Made by a program: the position numbers and the translations under genes. A stretch of 64,000 nt of DNA from positions 51,258,421 through 51,322,420 of the forward strand of contig JAHLJT010003656.1 in assembly GCA_031308135.1 (NCBI GenBank), read 5' to 3'. The notes below the pieces were generated by a model. The model searched no databases. It was not told where the DNA came from and worked only from the letters and a program-made list of their open reading frames with translations. Positions 46,601-56,335 of this stretch are shown here, one piece after another; positions within the stretch are counted from its first letter, which is position 1; each line of letters begins with the position of its first letter. This DNA is from Acheta domesticus. Its lineage: Eukaryota > Arthropoda > Insecta > Orthoptera > Gryllidae.

Positions 46601-49600
46601 GCCCTGCCAGGGGTAAACCGCTCTACAAGAGCCCGCGAACGGAAACGGCAACGCGAAGGCGAGGACGGGAACGGGAACGCCAGGTACGTGCGCTTCACAA
46701 TAAACGCCAGCGAGAAGAGGAATAGCGCTATTAACCTGTAGCGGCAAAAACGAGTACTTCAGGAAAGAGTCCCCGAAACCAAAGGACTTCTAGCTGCGCT
46801 ACTCTGTTTACTCTTTGCTTTGCCATCTGTCAGTTTTTTGCATGTGCTATTATGAATAATGAATACTTAAATGAAAGAATATTAATTAAAAAATAATTCA
46901 TCAGAATGAAAAAATGCAAAAACTACTAAGAACTTATGGAAAATACAACTAACGAAAATTTAATCAATAAACAAAAAACTCCAATGTACTTGAACGAAAC
47001 ATAAAAAAATTATTTTGTGGGAAATTTTAATTCTATGTACTAATATGAATAGAAAACGAAAAATACTGAAATCACTAAACAGAACTATAACGATTCAAAG
47101 ACGGCTAACTAAATCCTCCTCAAACCCTAACCTCGCAAATCCACGCTGTAACCTCAATACCGCTCCAGACCAGTTTCGCGCGCAGGCCGCGCGCTCGATC
47201 AGCTGGAAAGCTTCGGCCTCCTTTTGCTGTACTCTCATTGGTCGAGAGGCTTCCCGTTCCCGGGCCGAGATAAATGTTGTCCATCTTTCGCGTTCCCGTC
47301 GTGTTGTGAACGCCTACCTGAGATGTCCGCCTTTTAACTTTCTTTACGTTCCCGTTCGCGTTGCCGTTGCCGTTCCCGTTCGCGGGCTATTGTAGAGCAG
47401 CTTTAACACTCCTTTAATGTAACAATAGGAGTTTTGTAGTAAATTGAAAAGGTCAAAATCGCTCCAATGTGTTTCACGGCGTTATACACGCTATCGCCTG
47501 ATATTATACTGCGATTTCTCTAACTTTGCCCCTCAAGGCCACTCACGTCTTCGCGATGGAATATATCACGGCATTTCACGTCTCGGTGTTGCCGGTGGAA
47601 GTCACATGTTTGCAAGCACTGCTTAATACGGTCGCGATCATGCGAAATCTAACGACTGAGAAAGATGCGAAATCCCGTGACATATTCCATATGCGAAGGT
47701 GTGATTTGAGTGGCCTTGAGGAGCAAAGTTAGAGAAAACGTAGTATACGCATGGTTACCCCCATACATGGTGGAAAAATCAGGAGTGGATCGTCCGAGTG
47801 ATGTGAATTTTGCCCGCGACCATATTAAAGGTTCACTTGTTGGACACCCCTTGCTTGAGGCCTTGAAAGTTGGACACCCCTGCTCTGGAGGAAGCTGCTG
47901 AATGTCTATCAGACCAATGCATGCAGCGTTCCGAATCACGTTATTGCCCATGTTTGCACCGAAAATATTAATTTTTAGTTATAAACTAGGTTTAAAAAAT
48001 ATTAGAATGGGACATGGTGTACTGTGTTTCCAGCAGTTTGATGAAGACAGATTAGCACACGATATCTGAAATTGTAGAAGTACATAATTTGCTGTAATTA
48101 TTAACGTTTGACATAACCGTAACAAATGTGGATAGAGGATAAACTTACCTTATTTAAGCATACCTAGATTCATTTTATTATTTTAGATCGCTCTGTAATT
48201 GCGATCGAAAGCAAACTGCTTGGTGTTTTTTCTTCTTTTTTTCCCCGCAAAGAGATTTCAGATATTGTCGTAGGTGTGTGCATAATGGGTTGCATATCCG
48301 TCAGGAGCAACAGTCACTTCGATATGAAATTTCCTGCCATGAAAGAAAGACATGGGCGAGTTTACGCGCTTCGTATCTGACTTAAGCCAATGGCCTTCTG
48401 GTACCAGTTTGCGTCACATATTAGCGGGAATTGTAAACGCAATCAGATACTAAAATTATCAGTTTGTTATACGTCATTGAAACAGATATATGACGCATTT
48501 TTAAAATATTGCATCTTTCATTTCAATTTCACCTTCATCGTGACATTTTTAGTTGAAAATTGTCACTTTATAGCACTTTTAAAATGTTTCTCAACACTGC
48601 TCGCTCTCTACGCAACACGGCGACCAGCGTTTGGTCTGGCTTTCTAAACGAAACGCTCGTGTTTTTCGTGACGTCACTGGAGCCGCGCCAGACTATACTG
48701 CGATTTTCGTAACTTTACCCCTGACAGGAATCAGCTGTTTCGCTCCCATCCAATCGGAGGCTTATATTTCGCGACAGTGACGTCACTTTGGTGACGTTTA
48801 TGCTCCCGATTGGATGAAGCCGTCAACAGCTGATTCCTGTCAGGGGCAAAGTTAGAAAAATCGCATTATAGCTCGCTCGCGTCTTCCCACGACGTTTCTC
48901 AGCACACGTACATTGGCAAGTTATTCCCTTCCGCCTCCATGCGCCTCTTGAGGGTGCCTCATTCGTTCCGAGACACCTCTCGAAGTTACTGTTGCCCCTG
49001 ACGGATATGCAACCCATTATGCATAGACTGCCGACAATATCTGAAATCTCTTTGCGGGGGATAAAAAGAAGAAAAAAAACACCAATCAGTTTGCTTTTAA
49101 GGGTATAACCAGGCTGTATCATGACGATAATTGGATGAAATTCTGGTAAATACGATCAAATATGTCGTAATAAGTAGGTAAAGCAATGTGAGTTCAAATC
49201 ATATTCCGATTTACCGTACACTCCTAAATTTAATGTTTTGTATTCCAACATTATAAACGACTCTTTACGGTACAAGACTTTCTTCATAAAATGACATCTT
49301 ACGGCACAAATGATGATATATTTGCTGTTTATGGCACAAATAATTTGCTCGTGTTTGGGAAAAAGTGTTTACGTCCTGTTTCATAATTTTACAGGAGAGC
49401 AAAAATAAATGCATTTAGTGTAGATATTGTTGAATAATTAATTTTCAGATACAAAGATATACATAGGTAAATGGTATTGGGTTAGTTTAAAGTTTATTTC
49501 AAAGAATGAAAGTAAATAGTTTTGAAATAAAATAAAAAATACTACACTTAACTCAATATTCAATTTTGCTGACATAGACCCTTTTACCCGAATACAAGCA

Positions 49601-51218
49601 AATTGCGTCATCACTCATTTAGCCAATCGCAGCGAGAGAATCGTGGAGAGGTAGCGATAAACCAAGCAGCCAACCACGGTTTTGTTCAATAGGTGTCAAA
49701 TATGGGGGACGTCCCAATGATATTCTTTCCGAAAATGAACCTTGATTCTTTCATAAATTAAAGATGCTCTCTTACCAAAACAGCGCATGCAAGTCGTGGG
49801 TTGCCGGGGTGAAGCGACACCCAGGAGCTTAGCATCGCCTCCTTACTGCCTCCCCCTTCAGGCTAACGGTGTGAGTGCCAGCGTGAAACTCGGGGTCCGA
49901 GTGATCGTCTACAACTCTTCACCAGAGATCCTACGTGATCACGATGATCGTGATACGTGATCATCCACCTACGTGACCACGATGCCCCCCTGCGGACTTA
50001 TAGTGCGCTTTTTCTAACTCTGCCCCTCAAGGCCCTGCGGCCACGATGGAATATCACACGGCATTTCGCGTATTTGTCCAACGTGCCGCTAGAAGTCGCA
50101 CGATCGCCAGAAGTGCTTGATACGGCGGCGATCATGCGATATCTGGCGGCACGCTGAGAACGTCGCGAAACCCCGTGTCGTATTCGGTCGTGAAGAGAAG
50201 CCTTGAAGGCGGCTCCACACATTCGGCATTCGCCGAGCAGCGAGCTACTGCTCGCCCGATCCCGACCACCTGATGTGTGCGGCGAATGTTCGCCCCCTTT
50301 GATGTGTCCAAAAGACCGACAAGCGGCGGGTAGGGTGAGCGCCGAATGTTCGTCACTCGGCAAATAGCGAGCGACCCATCCACACTACTCGGGATTCGGC
50401 GAGCGGTTGCTCGCTGTTCGCCGGATGGCGAATGCGTGGAGCCGCCTTGAGAAACAGAGTGGTGGCGCTTACCCCTCTCGAAAAAGCAGACGAGCTGGCC
50501 AAGAAAGGCACAACATTTGCCACCAGTTGTATTACACTGCGAAATCTTGCATAAAGTGCTCAATAAATACGTGGATAAAAGTACTACGAATTGAGAGCGC
50601 CGCGTAAAAACTTTGGTCCAGCCTGACGGAAACACCGATCCCCCACAATCTACCTCGAGCCACTAGCGTCGCCGTGTTCAGAACAACTACAGGCCACGAG
50701 TACCTTGCCAGCCACCTGCACCGCATAGGGGTCTTCGAAAGCGACGCCTGTGTGGTATGTAATGACCCAAAGATGGATGCAACATACCTTCCGATGTGCC
50801 CAGCCCTGAGTGTCAACACAAACACGGCAGACGACGACTTCTACAGAGAGACAGCCCGTCTATACTGGTGAGCGCGTCACCAAACGGCTAACCTGCCAAG
50901 GGTGGGCGTTGGCTAGTAAGTAAGCTTACCCCTTTCGAGCTGCGAGGGCGAGGGCGCGGGGCGCCAGGCGGCGTTGGGCAGCGCGTGGATGCGCACGGCC
51001 GCCGCCTCGCCCGCCAGCGCGCCCGCCCGCTCCGCCGCCGGCCCCACCAGCACGCCCACGCCCACGCCCGTCCGCGCGCCCAGTGGCGGGGGCGGGGGCG
51101 TGGCGGCGCCGCCGCAGCTGCTGTCGCCGCCCCCGGGGCTGGGCGGCCCCGCGCCCTCGGCCTCGCCCGCGCCCGCGCCCGCCCGCGCGCGCTGGATGAT
51201 GCTGCAGCGCGCCTCCAT
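33427..51218 (-). CDS. sage: Sage/Mesp-family bHLH transcription factor
   Basis: Minus-strand exons, in transcript order: 51218-50930, 46546-46414, 33763-33427. The phases join exactly, giving 252 residues if ATG 51218 is the start. Splice sites are canonical: GG|GTAAGC, GCGCAG|AT, GCG|GTGAGT, TCGCAG|G. Residues 1-96 are Ala/Gly/Pro-rich. The bHLH runs from about 97 to 155: [20 protein letters not shown] as the basic region and helix 1, then [24 protein letters not shown]. The glutamate in DRERTRM is the usual E-box contact. The C-terminus has Pro runs, HPHPHHHYY and ends LCALPY. The basic region closely resembles Drosophila Sage, which acts with Fork head in salivary glands; expression in this species is inference. 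The last intron (33764-46413) interrupts the bHLH after SLR and holds the satellite array. An upstream exon may extend the protein or the 5' UTR. Confidence 0.8.
33764..34204. other. 3' end of the large sage-like intron, no feature
   Basis: AT-rich intronic sequence next to the last exon's acceptor (GTCGCAG on the minus strand). Nothing recognisable. Confidence 0.5.
34205..34440 (+). mobile_element. SINE copy, 5' part with tRNA-like head
   Basis: A-box-like GGACAGGGTATCA and B-box-like GGTTCAAGGTC (34257-34267) are followed by the SINE body: GTCACTGTCTGGATGAGAAT, TCTAGCTGCTGTGATC, AGTAGTTTTC, CTAACAAACGGGCCACGG, ACCGCGCGC. It is truncated at the pyrimidine-rich tract near 34440. Sense is plus. 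Confidence 0.7.
34623..34681. repeat. GT microsatellite
   Basis: An almost uninterrupted GT dinucleotide run of about 58 bp. Confidence 0.95.
34833..35778 (-). mobile_element. Degenerate mariner-like element
   Basis: Inverted ends GGTCATTCCGAAAGTAATGC and GCATTACTTTCGAAACGGCC are flanked by TA. The left end carries, on the minus strand, a decayed C-terminus (ALHFIDG ... KNGDYIQK), the usual C-x-GDYxEK close of mariner transposases. The rest of the ORF is not intact. About 946 bp, inside the large sage-like intron. Confidence 0.75.
35779..36915. other. Intronic region, no feature recognised
   Basis: No gene seen. 36370-36460 and 36780-36900 are GC-rich. The latter runs into the left inverted repeat of the next element. 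Confidence 0.4.
36916..38334. mobile_element. Transposon with long inverted repeats
   Basis: Arms 36916-37036 and 38218-38334 are inverted repeats of about 118 bp (CGCCGAAGGGTCGGG, GTGATGACCACGGTGTAAGA, GTGTTCACTCCCAGTC, TAAAACTGAAGCTC). The block GGTGTAAGATATATAGGTGT also occurs inverted at about 37335-37365 and directly at 51275-51297, so it marks an element family. The transposase relic lies near the right end. It abuts the SINE that carries the satellite array. Confidence 0.75.
37925..38205 (+). pseudogene. IS630/Tc1-mariner-type transposase relic
   Basis: The plus strand reads [20 protein letters not shown], a stop, then [19 protein letters not shown], a stop, then [20 protein letters not shown]. 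This matches the widespread insect transposase segment (QQDGATxHT ... [16 protein letters not shown] ... EEL...I..E.AAIP). The catalytic Asp of QQDGA is replaced (QQVSA) and two stops interrupt the frame, so it is inactive. Confidence 0.75.
38336..46080 (-). repeat. SINE-derived satellite array, about 27 units of 272 bp
   Basis: The left flank 38336-38530 is the SINE 3' region (CCGGGCGCGACAACTACAGA, GAGATCCGGCGCCGACCTA) and the right flank about 45940-46080 is the SINE 5' region, both antisense, matching 62.1-62.6 kb. Between them the SINE's middle is amplified. The motif ATGT-T-GTAGTGTAGTGCATG starts at 38540, 38812, 39081, 39356 and so on to 45894: 28 starts, spacing 269-277, mean 272.4. 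Two unit classes exist: GGCATGTGTGG with GTAAGTGTGTG (about 275) and GACATGTTTTG with GTGTGTGTAAGAAG (about 269). Units are nearly identical otherwise. Each carries the hairpin AGATGCCTCT-N6-AGAGGCATCT. The 62-66-codon frames on both strands are by-products of repetition. Confidence 0.92.
46081..46413. other. Intron start after the bHLH exon
   Basis: Sequence next to the splice donor of the basic/helix-1 exon. Short inverted segments at about 46117-46160 and 46330-46372 (GTGACGGTC, GGTGAACGTCT) hint at a small decayed MITE. Nothing else is visible. Confidence 0.35.
46620..47399. mobile_element. TIR element with GGGAACG-rich ends
   Basis: Arms 46620-46680 and 47347-47399 are inverted (GCTCTACAAGAGCCCGCGAA and GCTCTACAATAGCCCGCGAA on the opposite strand), each continuing into repeated CGGGAACG/CGGCAACG hexamers. 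About 780 bp, no coding sequence. It starts only about 70 bp upstream of the bHLH exon's acceptor. Confidence 0.65.
47509..47743. mobile_element. Foldback MITE, TATA-flanked family, copy 2
   Basis: Starts CTGCGATTTCTCTAAC and ends with the degenerate inverse, with TATA on both flanks (47505-47508 and 47744-47747). It shares GATGGAATAT-TCACGGCATT and GACATATTCCAT with copy 1. Confidence 0.85.
47748..48208. other. Intronic region, no feature recognised
   Basis: No gene or repeat recognised apart from the word TTGGACACCCC occurring twice about 34 bp apart at 47838 and 47871. Confidence 0.4.
48209..49097. mobile_element. Inverted-repeat element with nested MITE
   Basis: Arms 48209-48314 and 48988-49097 are inverted repeats of over 100 bp (AGCAAACTGCTTGGTGTTTT, CGCAAAGAGATTTCAGATAT, CATAATGGGTTGCATATCCG). 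A small MITE lies between them. No transposase is seen. Confidence 0.7.
48698..48866. mobile_element. Foldback MITE, shorter member of the TATA-flanked family
   Basis: CTGCGATTTTCGTAACTTTA and its complement form the ends, with arms of about 45 bp including CCTGACAGGAATCAGCTG. TATA lies on both flanks (48694-48697, 48867-48870). Terminal 25 bp match the longer copies; the interior differs. Confidence 0.8.
49098..50002. other. Intronic region, no gene
   Basis: AT-rich to 49780. From 49790 it becomes GC-rich with TACGTGATCACGATGATCGT palindromes. It may be the eroded upstream part of the LINE fragment at 50.46 kb. No frame is recognisable. Confidence 0.35.
50003..50470. mobile_element. TATA-flanked MITE copy 3 with a nested second MITE
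   Basis: The left end GTGCGCTTTTTCTAACTCTG follows TATA and continues GGAATATCACACGGCATTTC as in copies 1 and 2. A different foldback is inserted at 50207-50446, with ends GGCGGCTCCAC and GTGGAGCCGCC and flanks TTGA on both sides (50203-50206, 50447-50450). After it the host MITE's right end is degenerate. Confidence 0.7.
50460..50915 (+). mobile_element. LINE ORF2 C-terminus (RNase H and zinc-knuckle region)
   Basis: The frame reads [17 protein letters not shown] (the end of an RNase H domain, GNExADELAKxG), then after a shift [37 protein letters not shown] and [10 protein letters not shown]. The C-x2-C...H/L...C knuckle and LYW ending are typical of R1/I/Jockey-type LINEs with RNase H. It ends with a GTAAGTAAG-type tail about 15 bp from the splice donor of the antisense sage-like exon. 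Confidence 0.75.
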
Positions 51219-51272
51219 CTGCGCATGCGCCGCGCCCGCAGCTCCTGCAGCACAGGCGGGGCGCCGTTCAGG

Positions 51273-51305
51273 ACACGGTGTAAGATATAGAGGTGTGTCA
51301 ACTAG
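51273..51305. mobile_element. Isolated transposon terminus beside a sage-like splice acceptor
   Basis: CACGGTGTAAGATATAGAGG and TGTGTCAACTAG match the inverted-repeat block of the 36.9-38.3 kb transposon. It lies about 30 bp upstream of the best acceptor (TGTGCTGCAG, minus strand, exon from 51244). Confidence 0.55.
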
Positions 51306-52845
51306 CCCCCCGCCTTTGGGGCAAATTTTCTGAAGCCAGTTTGGGGCGAGTTCCTCGCTTGTCCCTTACCTTGCCCCAGATTTAATTAGAGAATTTTAAT
51401 ATTACATATTATATCCGATTTTAAATATTTATTACATATTCTTACTGATTTCATTACATATTTATGTACATATTTTGACGTTTACTACTACACATTTTTC
51501 CGGTCTCAACACATGACTATACGAGTACTAGGAGGAAAGAAATCAGGAGCTGAGGTAATTCATTGTCTCAGAGGTTTATGTATTGACTCTTCTCACAAGA
51601 TAAGCTTCATGTCTTTACCCACAAACATTACCCGTAACGCTCTTGGGAATTGGATATATCGTATACGTTCTGAAAATTGTTTAGTGTCCTGCCGAGTTCA
51701 TCAAAATCTTACTCACAAGACTATTTTATTTAGTAAACATTCCGAGATGTCCCTCCCAAACCTTTGTATTTCGTTTATTTCCACAAATTACCTAGCAGGC
51801 TATACAAAAATTAGTGAGAATTGAAATGAAAGCAAGTGATTGAGTTATGTTAAACAATTAATTCATGAAGGTGAAAAATTACCTATAATTAAATTAATTA
51901 TAAAATACCAAAGAATACATTTTACATAAATAAAAATTACTGACTGGGAGAAGCTACACTTTTGTCGAGACTATATTTTGAGTCTTGTTACGTTGTTCCA
52001 TTGGGTTTATAATTAGCTCATATTCACCAAAAATTATTAATTTATTTGTTTTGTTTGGGGTGCGTATTTTATGCTGCGTATTTTCTTCCTGCATTATATT
52101 TATTCCAGAAAATTATATCACTTCACGTACACGTTTGAGAGGGAATATTCTATTCACTGAATTAAAATTACATTTTCGGAATGTAAAATCCCACTGTCTC
52201 TCGTTGGGCGTTTTTGCAAGCGCCATATTGGTAACGTGGTGCCTCCATTACATGAGCTCAAGTGAACCTCTGCGATTAACTGATCCAAGAAAATAATTCT
52301 CAACATACGCAAATTTGTTTTCAATTCAAGATTGTACAGGTCTGTTTTGCACTCCATGGATGTTAATTGTTATAATTATATATCGCTTATTTAAATCGAT
52401 ATCTGTCTATTATGTAATTAATAGTCAAGAAAAATAGCGATGACAATTAGGTCGTGGAACTGAAGTGAATATTTTTCGACAAGCAACAATTCAGAAGCAC
52501 GCAAAAATTCTAGAGTACTACATTACAGCATACCTCTTTCATATTATTAGACGAAATCCACTGTATTCCCCACTCCAATCACGATTAACAGTAGTGAATT
52601 AATATACAACAATTTAATAAAAATAATATCAGTTGAAAATTGGTTTCACACAAACCTTTCGTTATGTTGCTTTCAAGTGCATCCACATCTTTCCACGTGG
52701 AAGCAGCGTCCAGTCACGTGGAAGAAAAAATCTCCTGGACAGTCGTCGATGAGTAAAGATCGATTCTCTGGTCCCAGCGCCGTTCGGCGAACGCAGGTGT
52801 TGAATCAGAATCAACAACTCCTGTAGTGATAAATATTGTTCCACT
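51306..52845. other. Upstream sage-like intron or flank, no gene
   Basis: AT-rich, with CCCCGCC/GGGGCGAG patches at 51305-51370. A 103-codon plus-strand frame at 51513 has no recognisable motif. Nothing else supported. Confidence 0.4.
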
Positions 52846-53099
52846 AATTCTGTGGTCACGGGGTAAAAGTTCTTAAGTCAATTTTTGGCAACATTCGGTT
52901 AAGTACTAAAAACACAAGTTAAGTATCTATATTTTATTTTAGTAAAACAATCGAATTCAAATGTTGCCTCCTTAACGAGAAAAAATCATTAAGAAATAGC
53001 GTTTAGCATAGCAACAAGCGGTGGCTCGAAAATCTAACCCTTGTTTTCTCCAAAGTAAGATTTCTGACTTAAGATCTTCTACCCCGTGACCACAGAATT
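52846..53099. mobile_element. MITE with 35-bp inverted repeats
   Basis: Arms 52846-52880 and 53065-53099: AATTCTGTGGTCACGGGGTA and its inverse, continuing AAGTTCTTAAGTCA / TGACTTAAGATCTTC. About 254 bp, AT-rich interior, family unknown. Confidence 0.7.
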
Positions 53100-53200
53100 T
53101 ATTAGGGAAGTATCCTCTATCATGACCAACTGTTCCAGCAGCCCCTTTGCTCGACTGAAGCGAACTACTCCCAGCCAGGGCTGAGGAGCGCTGCGCTTAC

Positions 53201-53345
53201 CTGTGGTGGCGGCGGGGGCGGCGGCGACACGCGCAGGCAGCGGCGGAGGCGCGTGCGGGCGCGGGGACAGACGACGGCGCAAGTGCGTGGCGGAACGAGA
53301 TCGGCTGCCACCTGTGGCTTATGCGCCCGTCCCCGCCCCCGCCCC
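53201..53345 (-). other. Candidate upstream exon of the sage-like gene
   Basis: A strong donor CCGCCACAG|GTAAGC on the minus strand (exon end 53201) follows a GC-rich block of Pro/Ala/Arg codons, unlike the surrounding DNA but like the known sage-like exons. Two of its frames can join in phase to acceptors near 51244 or 51219. No ATG is visible in the block in a continuous frame, so it may be 5' UTR or need a further upstream exon. Confidence 0.35.
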
Positions 53346-53439
53346 CAGCAGGTGACGTGAGGATGACAGGAAGCGGAGGGCGCCCGCCGGGGAACAGCCA
53401 GCTCCAGTTCCCATCCGCACCACGCGAATGCCCCCCAAG

Positions 53440-53935
53440 CGCTGTCCTAACAAACGGGCCTTTCCTTCCCCTTCCTTGTCCTATCCTCGCTCCTTTGACA
53501 CATACTAACATGCACTACACTACCGCACATGCCGGGGGATAGGTAGATAGCTAAGTCGAATTTAGTCGTTGTCGGGAGGAGCATTCTAGCGGCCGGCTGC
53601 TCTAATCGGTAGTTTTCCGTGGTTTCTCCGATCAATCCCAGGCGAATGCCGGAGCAGTTCCCTAGCAAACGAGCCACGGACCGCGCGTCGCCTTTCCTTC
53701 CTCTTCATTGCCCTGCACTCACCCCTTACTTACGGTATATCTGTGTTTATTGTATAACTTAATATGAATATGGCCGAAAGCGCCATCCCTTACACACACA
53801 CATACACACACACACTAACGTGCACTACACTACCACACATACCACACGTGCACTACACTAACACTCTACTCGAGAGTTTAGAGCTGGTCCTGGTTGGGGC
53901 GATGCCCCGCTGGAGGCAGATACCTGCTTGGTAAA
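53440..53935 (+). mobile_element. Two SINE fragments in tandem
   Basis: The first fragment (53445-53540) starts CTAACAAACGGGCC and runs to the CACTACACTACCGCACATG segment. The second (about 53565-53935) begins GTCGTTGTCGGGAGGAGCAT, continues GGCCGGCTGCTCTAATCGGT, CTAGCAAACGAGCCACGGAC, a CA-rich stretch and TTAGAGCTGGTCCTGGTTGG, CCCCGCTGG, GCAGATACCTGCTTGG. Sense plus; the tail is missing. Confidence 0.75.
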
Positions 53936-54354
53936 TAATATATACTTTTTTTTTCAAAGTCCCACCTTCTTACTCACCAAATGTCAGTTTCTCTTTATAT
54001 TCTGATACTAACAACACTAATACAGCATACACTCAAAACTATAATAATACTTCATATTCTATATTACTAAACACCAATTACAAATAAATGACCATTCCCA
54101 TTTGATAAATAACATAGTACAATAGATACTTACTTCACTTATCCTCAAATTCAACCTTTAATTCATGGCCATTAATACTCACTTCATTTCTTTTCTTAAC
54201 TGGAATTCAATGGTCTCAAACGCCACAGAAACATTCTCATACTTCTTTTTACTTTAAACGCCGTTCTTATGAAATTAATACCGTTCGCCTCACAGAAACA
54301 CACTCAATTGCAAAAGATTTTTTAAATATAATTTAAGGTCGCTTTTTAACAACT

Positions 54355-56335
54355 CTATTGAAAAATTTTATATTCCTGGTTTTAGATTTTTACCGTAGTA
54401 ATTGCTTTCCCAATCATGCTTCTGGTGGTGTTGCAATTCTAAGTAAAAATAACAAACATCGTCAACAAACCTATTTTCCTTTGTGTGGAAATTTAGAATG
54501 CATTGCATTACAGATCAATGTAAATAACATAAACCTTGTTAGATATTCCGCTTACAAAACTTCAAATAAAATCTATCCACTTGAAACTTATGATAAGAGT
54601 TTTAATACTTTCAATTATCTATTAGTTTTCTCCGATTTTAATAGTAAAAATGTAGCTTATGGCTGTGATGCCAATAACCCTTAAGGTTTGAGACTACACC
54701 AATATATTATAGAATAGTTATTTATGTATCAAGGGCGTTAAGTAGACGTTTCTGTCCGAGGGGGTTGGAAGTCCACAGAGGGGCAAAAACAATTAGTAAC
54801 GCCCGTAACAAGTAGTAACAATTAGTAACACAAAAATTTGTGGTTTACTAGTTCGTTGCTGAATTAAACGAGAATTCGAAACATTTTATAATTTTTCTTG
54901 GATCTAAATGAAGAGACGCATTATGATCGTCATTTGTCAATATGACGTCGGATAAAACAGCGTGTGTATCTAAAGACTAATTAATTCGTATAAAGTTAAG
55001 GATATTGTGAAGTTTCTGCGGAAATTCTCTCAAAAGCTTACAAAGCTACGGACGGTGGTTTCGTAAAACCTCGAGAAATATGTGAAAATGATTATAGGGT
55101 ATTTGAGTAAGTATACTATACTGGTTTATTATACAATTTACGCGAAATTGATACTCCTCATAACTTATTTGAATTTATTAAAAATGTTCTCTTCGATCGC
55201 CATTTTGCTGTAAAAATTAATTATTCTCTCTCTAATCTCCGTCCTATTCTCTCCGGAATTCCTCAACTCTTTCTCCTTTACTATTTAATCTTTTTATGGG
55301 AGATGTCCCCCCCCTGTACCTTTTGTTATTACTCGCGCAACTTTTCTTGACCGATGGATTGAAGAAATGTGGGTGGACTGGGGATACTAGTTACGAAATC
55401 GGTCACTAGATTTGATGACGTAATGCTAATCTCTGGAGAATCAGTTGTCTTTGCAACTTTCTCAATAATTTGCGTTTAACTTAACTTCGAGGTATCTCCT
55501 ATGATGGATCTTCACCTGTTTTAGATTTTTTCGAGAACATCACGGACAGAAGCTATCGTTTTCATCAGAAAATAGTTTCCATTTGCCCGCCAGTGAAGAT
55601 ATGTTTGGAAAGTTGTCATCAGTGTTCGCTGCGACCTTTTGCCGTCAACTGTTAATTGTGCCAGAGAGGGGAAAGCAGGTCATCGGTCAAGAAAAGTTGG
55701 GCGATTAATATTTGGCTCTTTATGCAGACGGAACTGCTTTGTTCTCCTCCCATTCAAATATCAAAATCGCACGTACCATCACTGAGAACGCAATTCAAAG
55801 ACACAAGCCTTGGACAAATTTTTGGAGCATACGTATTAATCCGCTGAAAGCAAACTCCACGACGCCCTTCAAAACTTCCCTCTCTTGTCATTAACAATAA
55901 TACCACCCCCTGGCTTGAAAATAATAGTCCTATTAAATATTTTGGAGTTTATTTGGACCAAAGACTTGCATGGAAATATCAAATTATATCCTTTAATAAA
56001 TAAAATCCAAATTACGAATTAATTGTGGGATCTTATTATATAAAACTATCATTATGCCTTCTCTTTCATATGCATGCATGCCCTATTTAGTGTAATCTAT
56101 CTACTACCAATCTTCACAAATTTCAGACAACTCAAAATAAATTCCTTCGCAAAATCTTACATGCTTCTTGGTTTAAATCAAATAAACAAATTCAGAGAGA
56201 ACTTAAAATTGGTTCTTACAAATCCTTTGTACTTCACAAAACATTTCTATGACAAATTATTTTCACCCATTGCTCCAAACCTTACAGTAGGTCAAAACTA
56301 GGTTCCTCATTATCGCATCTAATCACGTTTTCTGA
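54355..56335 (+). mobile_element. Decayed Jockey-like LINE
   Basis: Endonuclease piece 54358-54684: GGVAILSKNNK, LECIALQINVNN, SDFNSKNVAYGCD (the GDFNAKHxxWG box). Reverse transcriptase 55090-56335: FIKNVLFDRHFAVKI, LRPILSGIPQ (usually GVPQGS), LYADGTALFSS (YADD with the second Asp changed to Gly), HKPWTNFWSIRINPLKANST, IKYFGVYLDQRLAWKYQ and a C-terminal KFLRKIL...F region. Order and motifs fit the Jockey clade. Many frameshifts, a central deletion and a MITE at 55338-55699 make it dead. ORF1 was not found. Confidence 0.8.
55338..55699. mobile_element. MITE nested in the LINE
   Basis: Inverted ends CAACTTTTCTTGACCGATGG and CATCGGTCAAGAAAAGTTG delimit 362 bp that interrupt the LINE between its GIPQ and YADG regions. 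The interior is non-coding. Confidence 0.7.

Noticed and set aside
50974..51333. Plus-strand Pro/Ala/Arg-rich frames opposite the sage-like N-terminal exon
   Set aside because: They result from GC-rich composition. Only the minus strand joins in phase with the bHLH exon.
51513..51824. 103-codon plus-strand frame
   Set aside because: No recognisable domain, and the region is AT-rich and intronic or upstream to the minus-strand gene.
53197..53511. 104-codon minus-strand frame from an ATG in the SINE fragment
   Set aside because: It starts inside the SINE copy at 53.45-53.51 kb and runs through GC-rich sequence without a stop by composition. A SINE-derived start for the conserved gene is not credible without RNA evidence.
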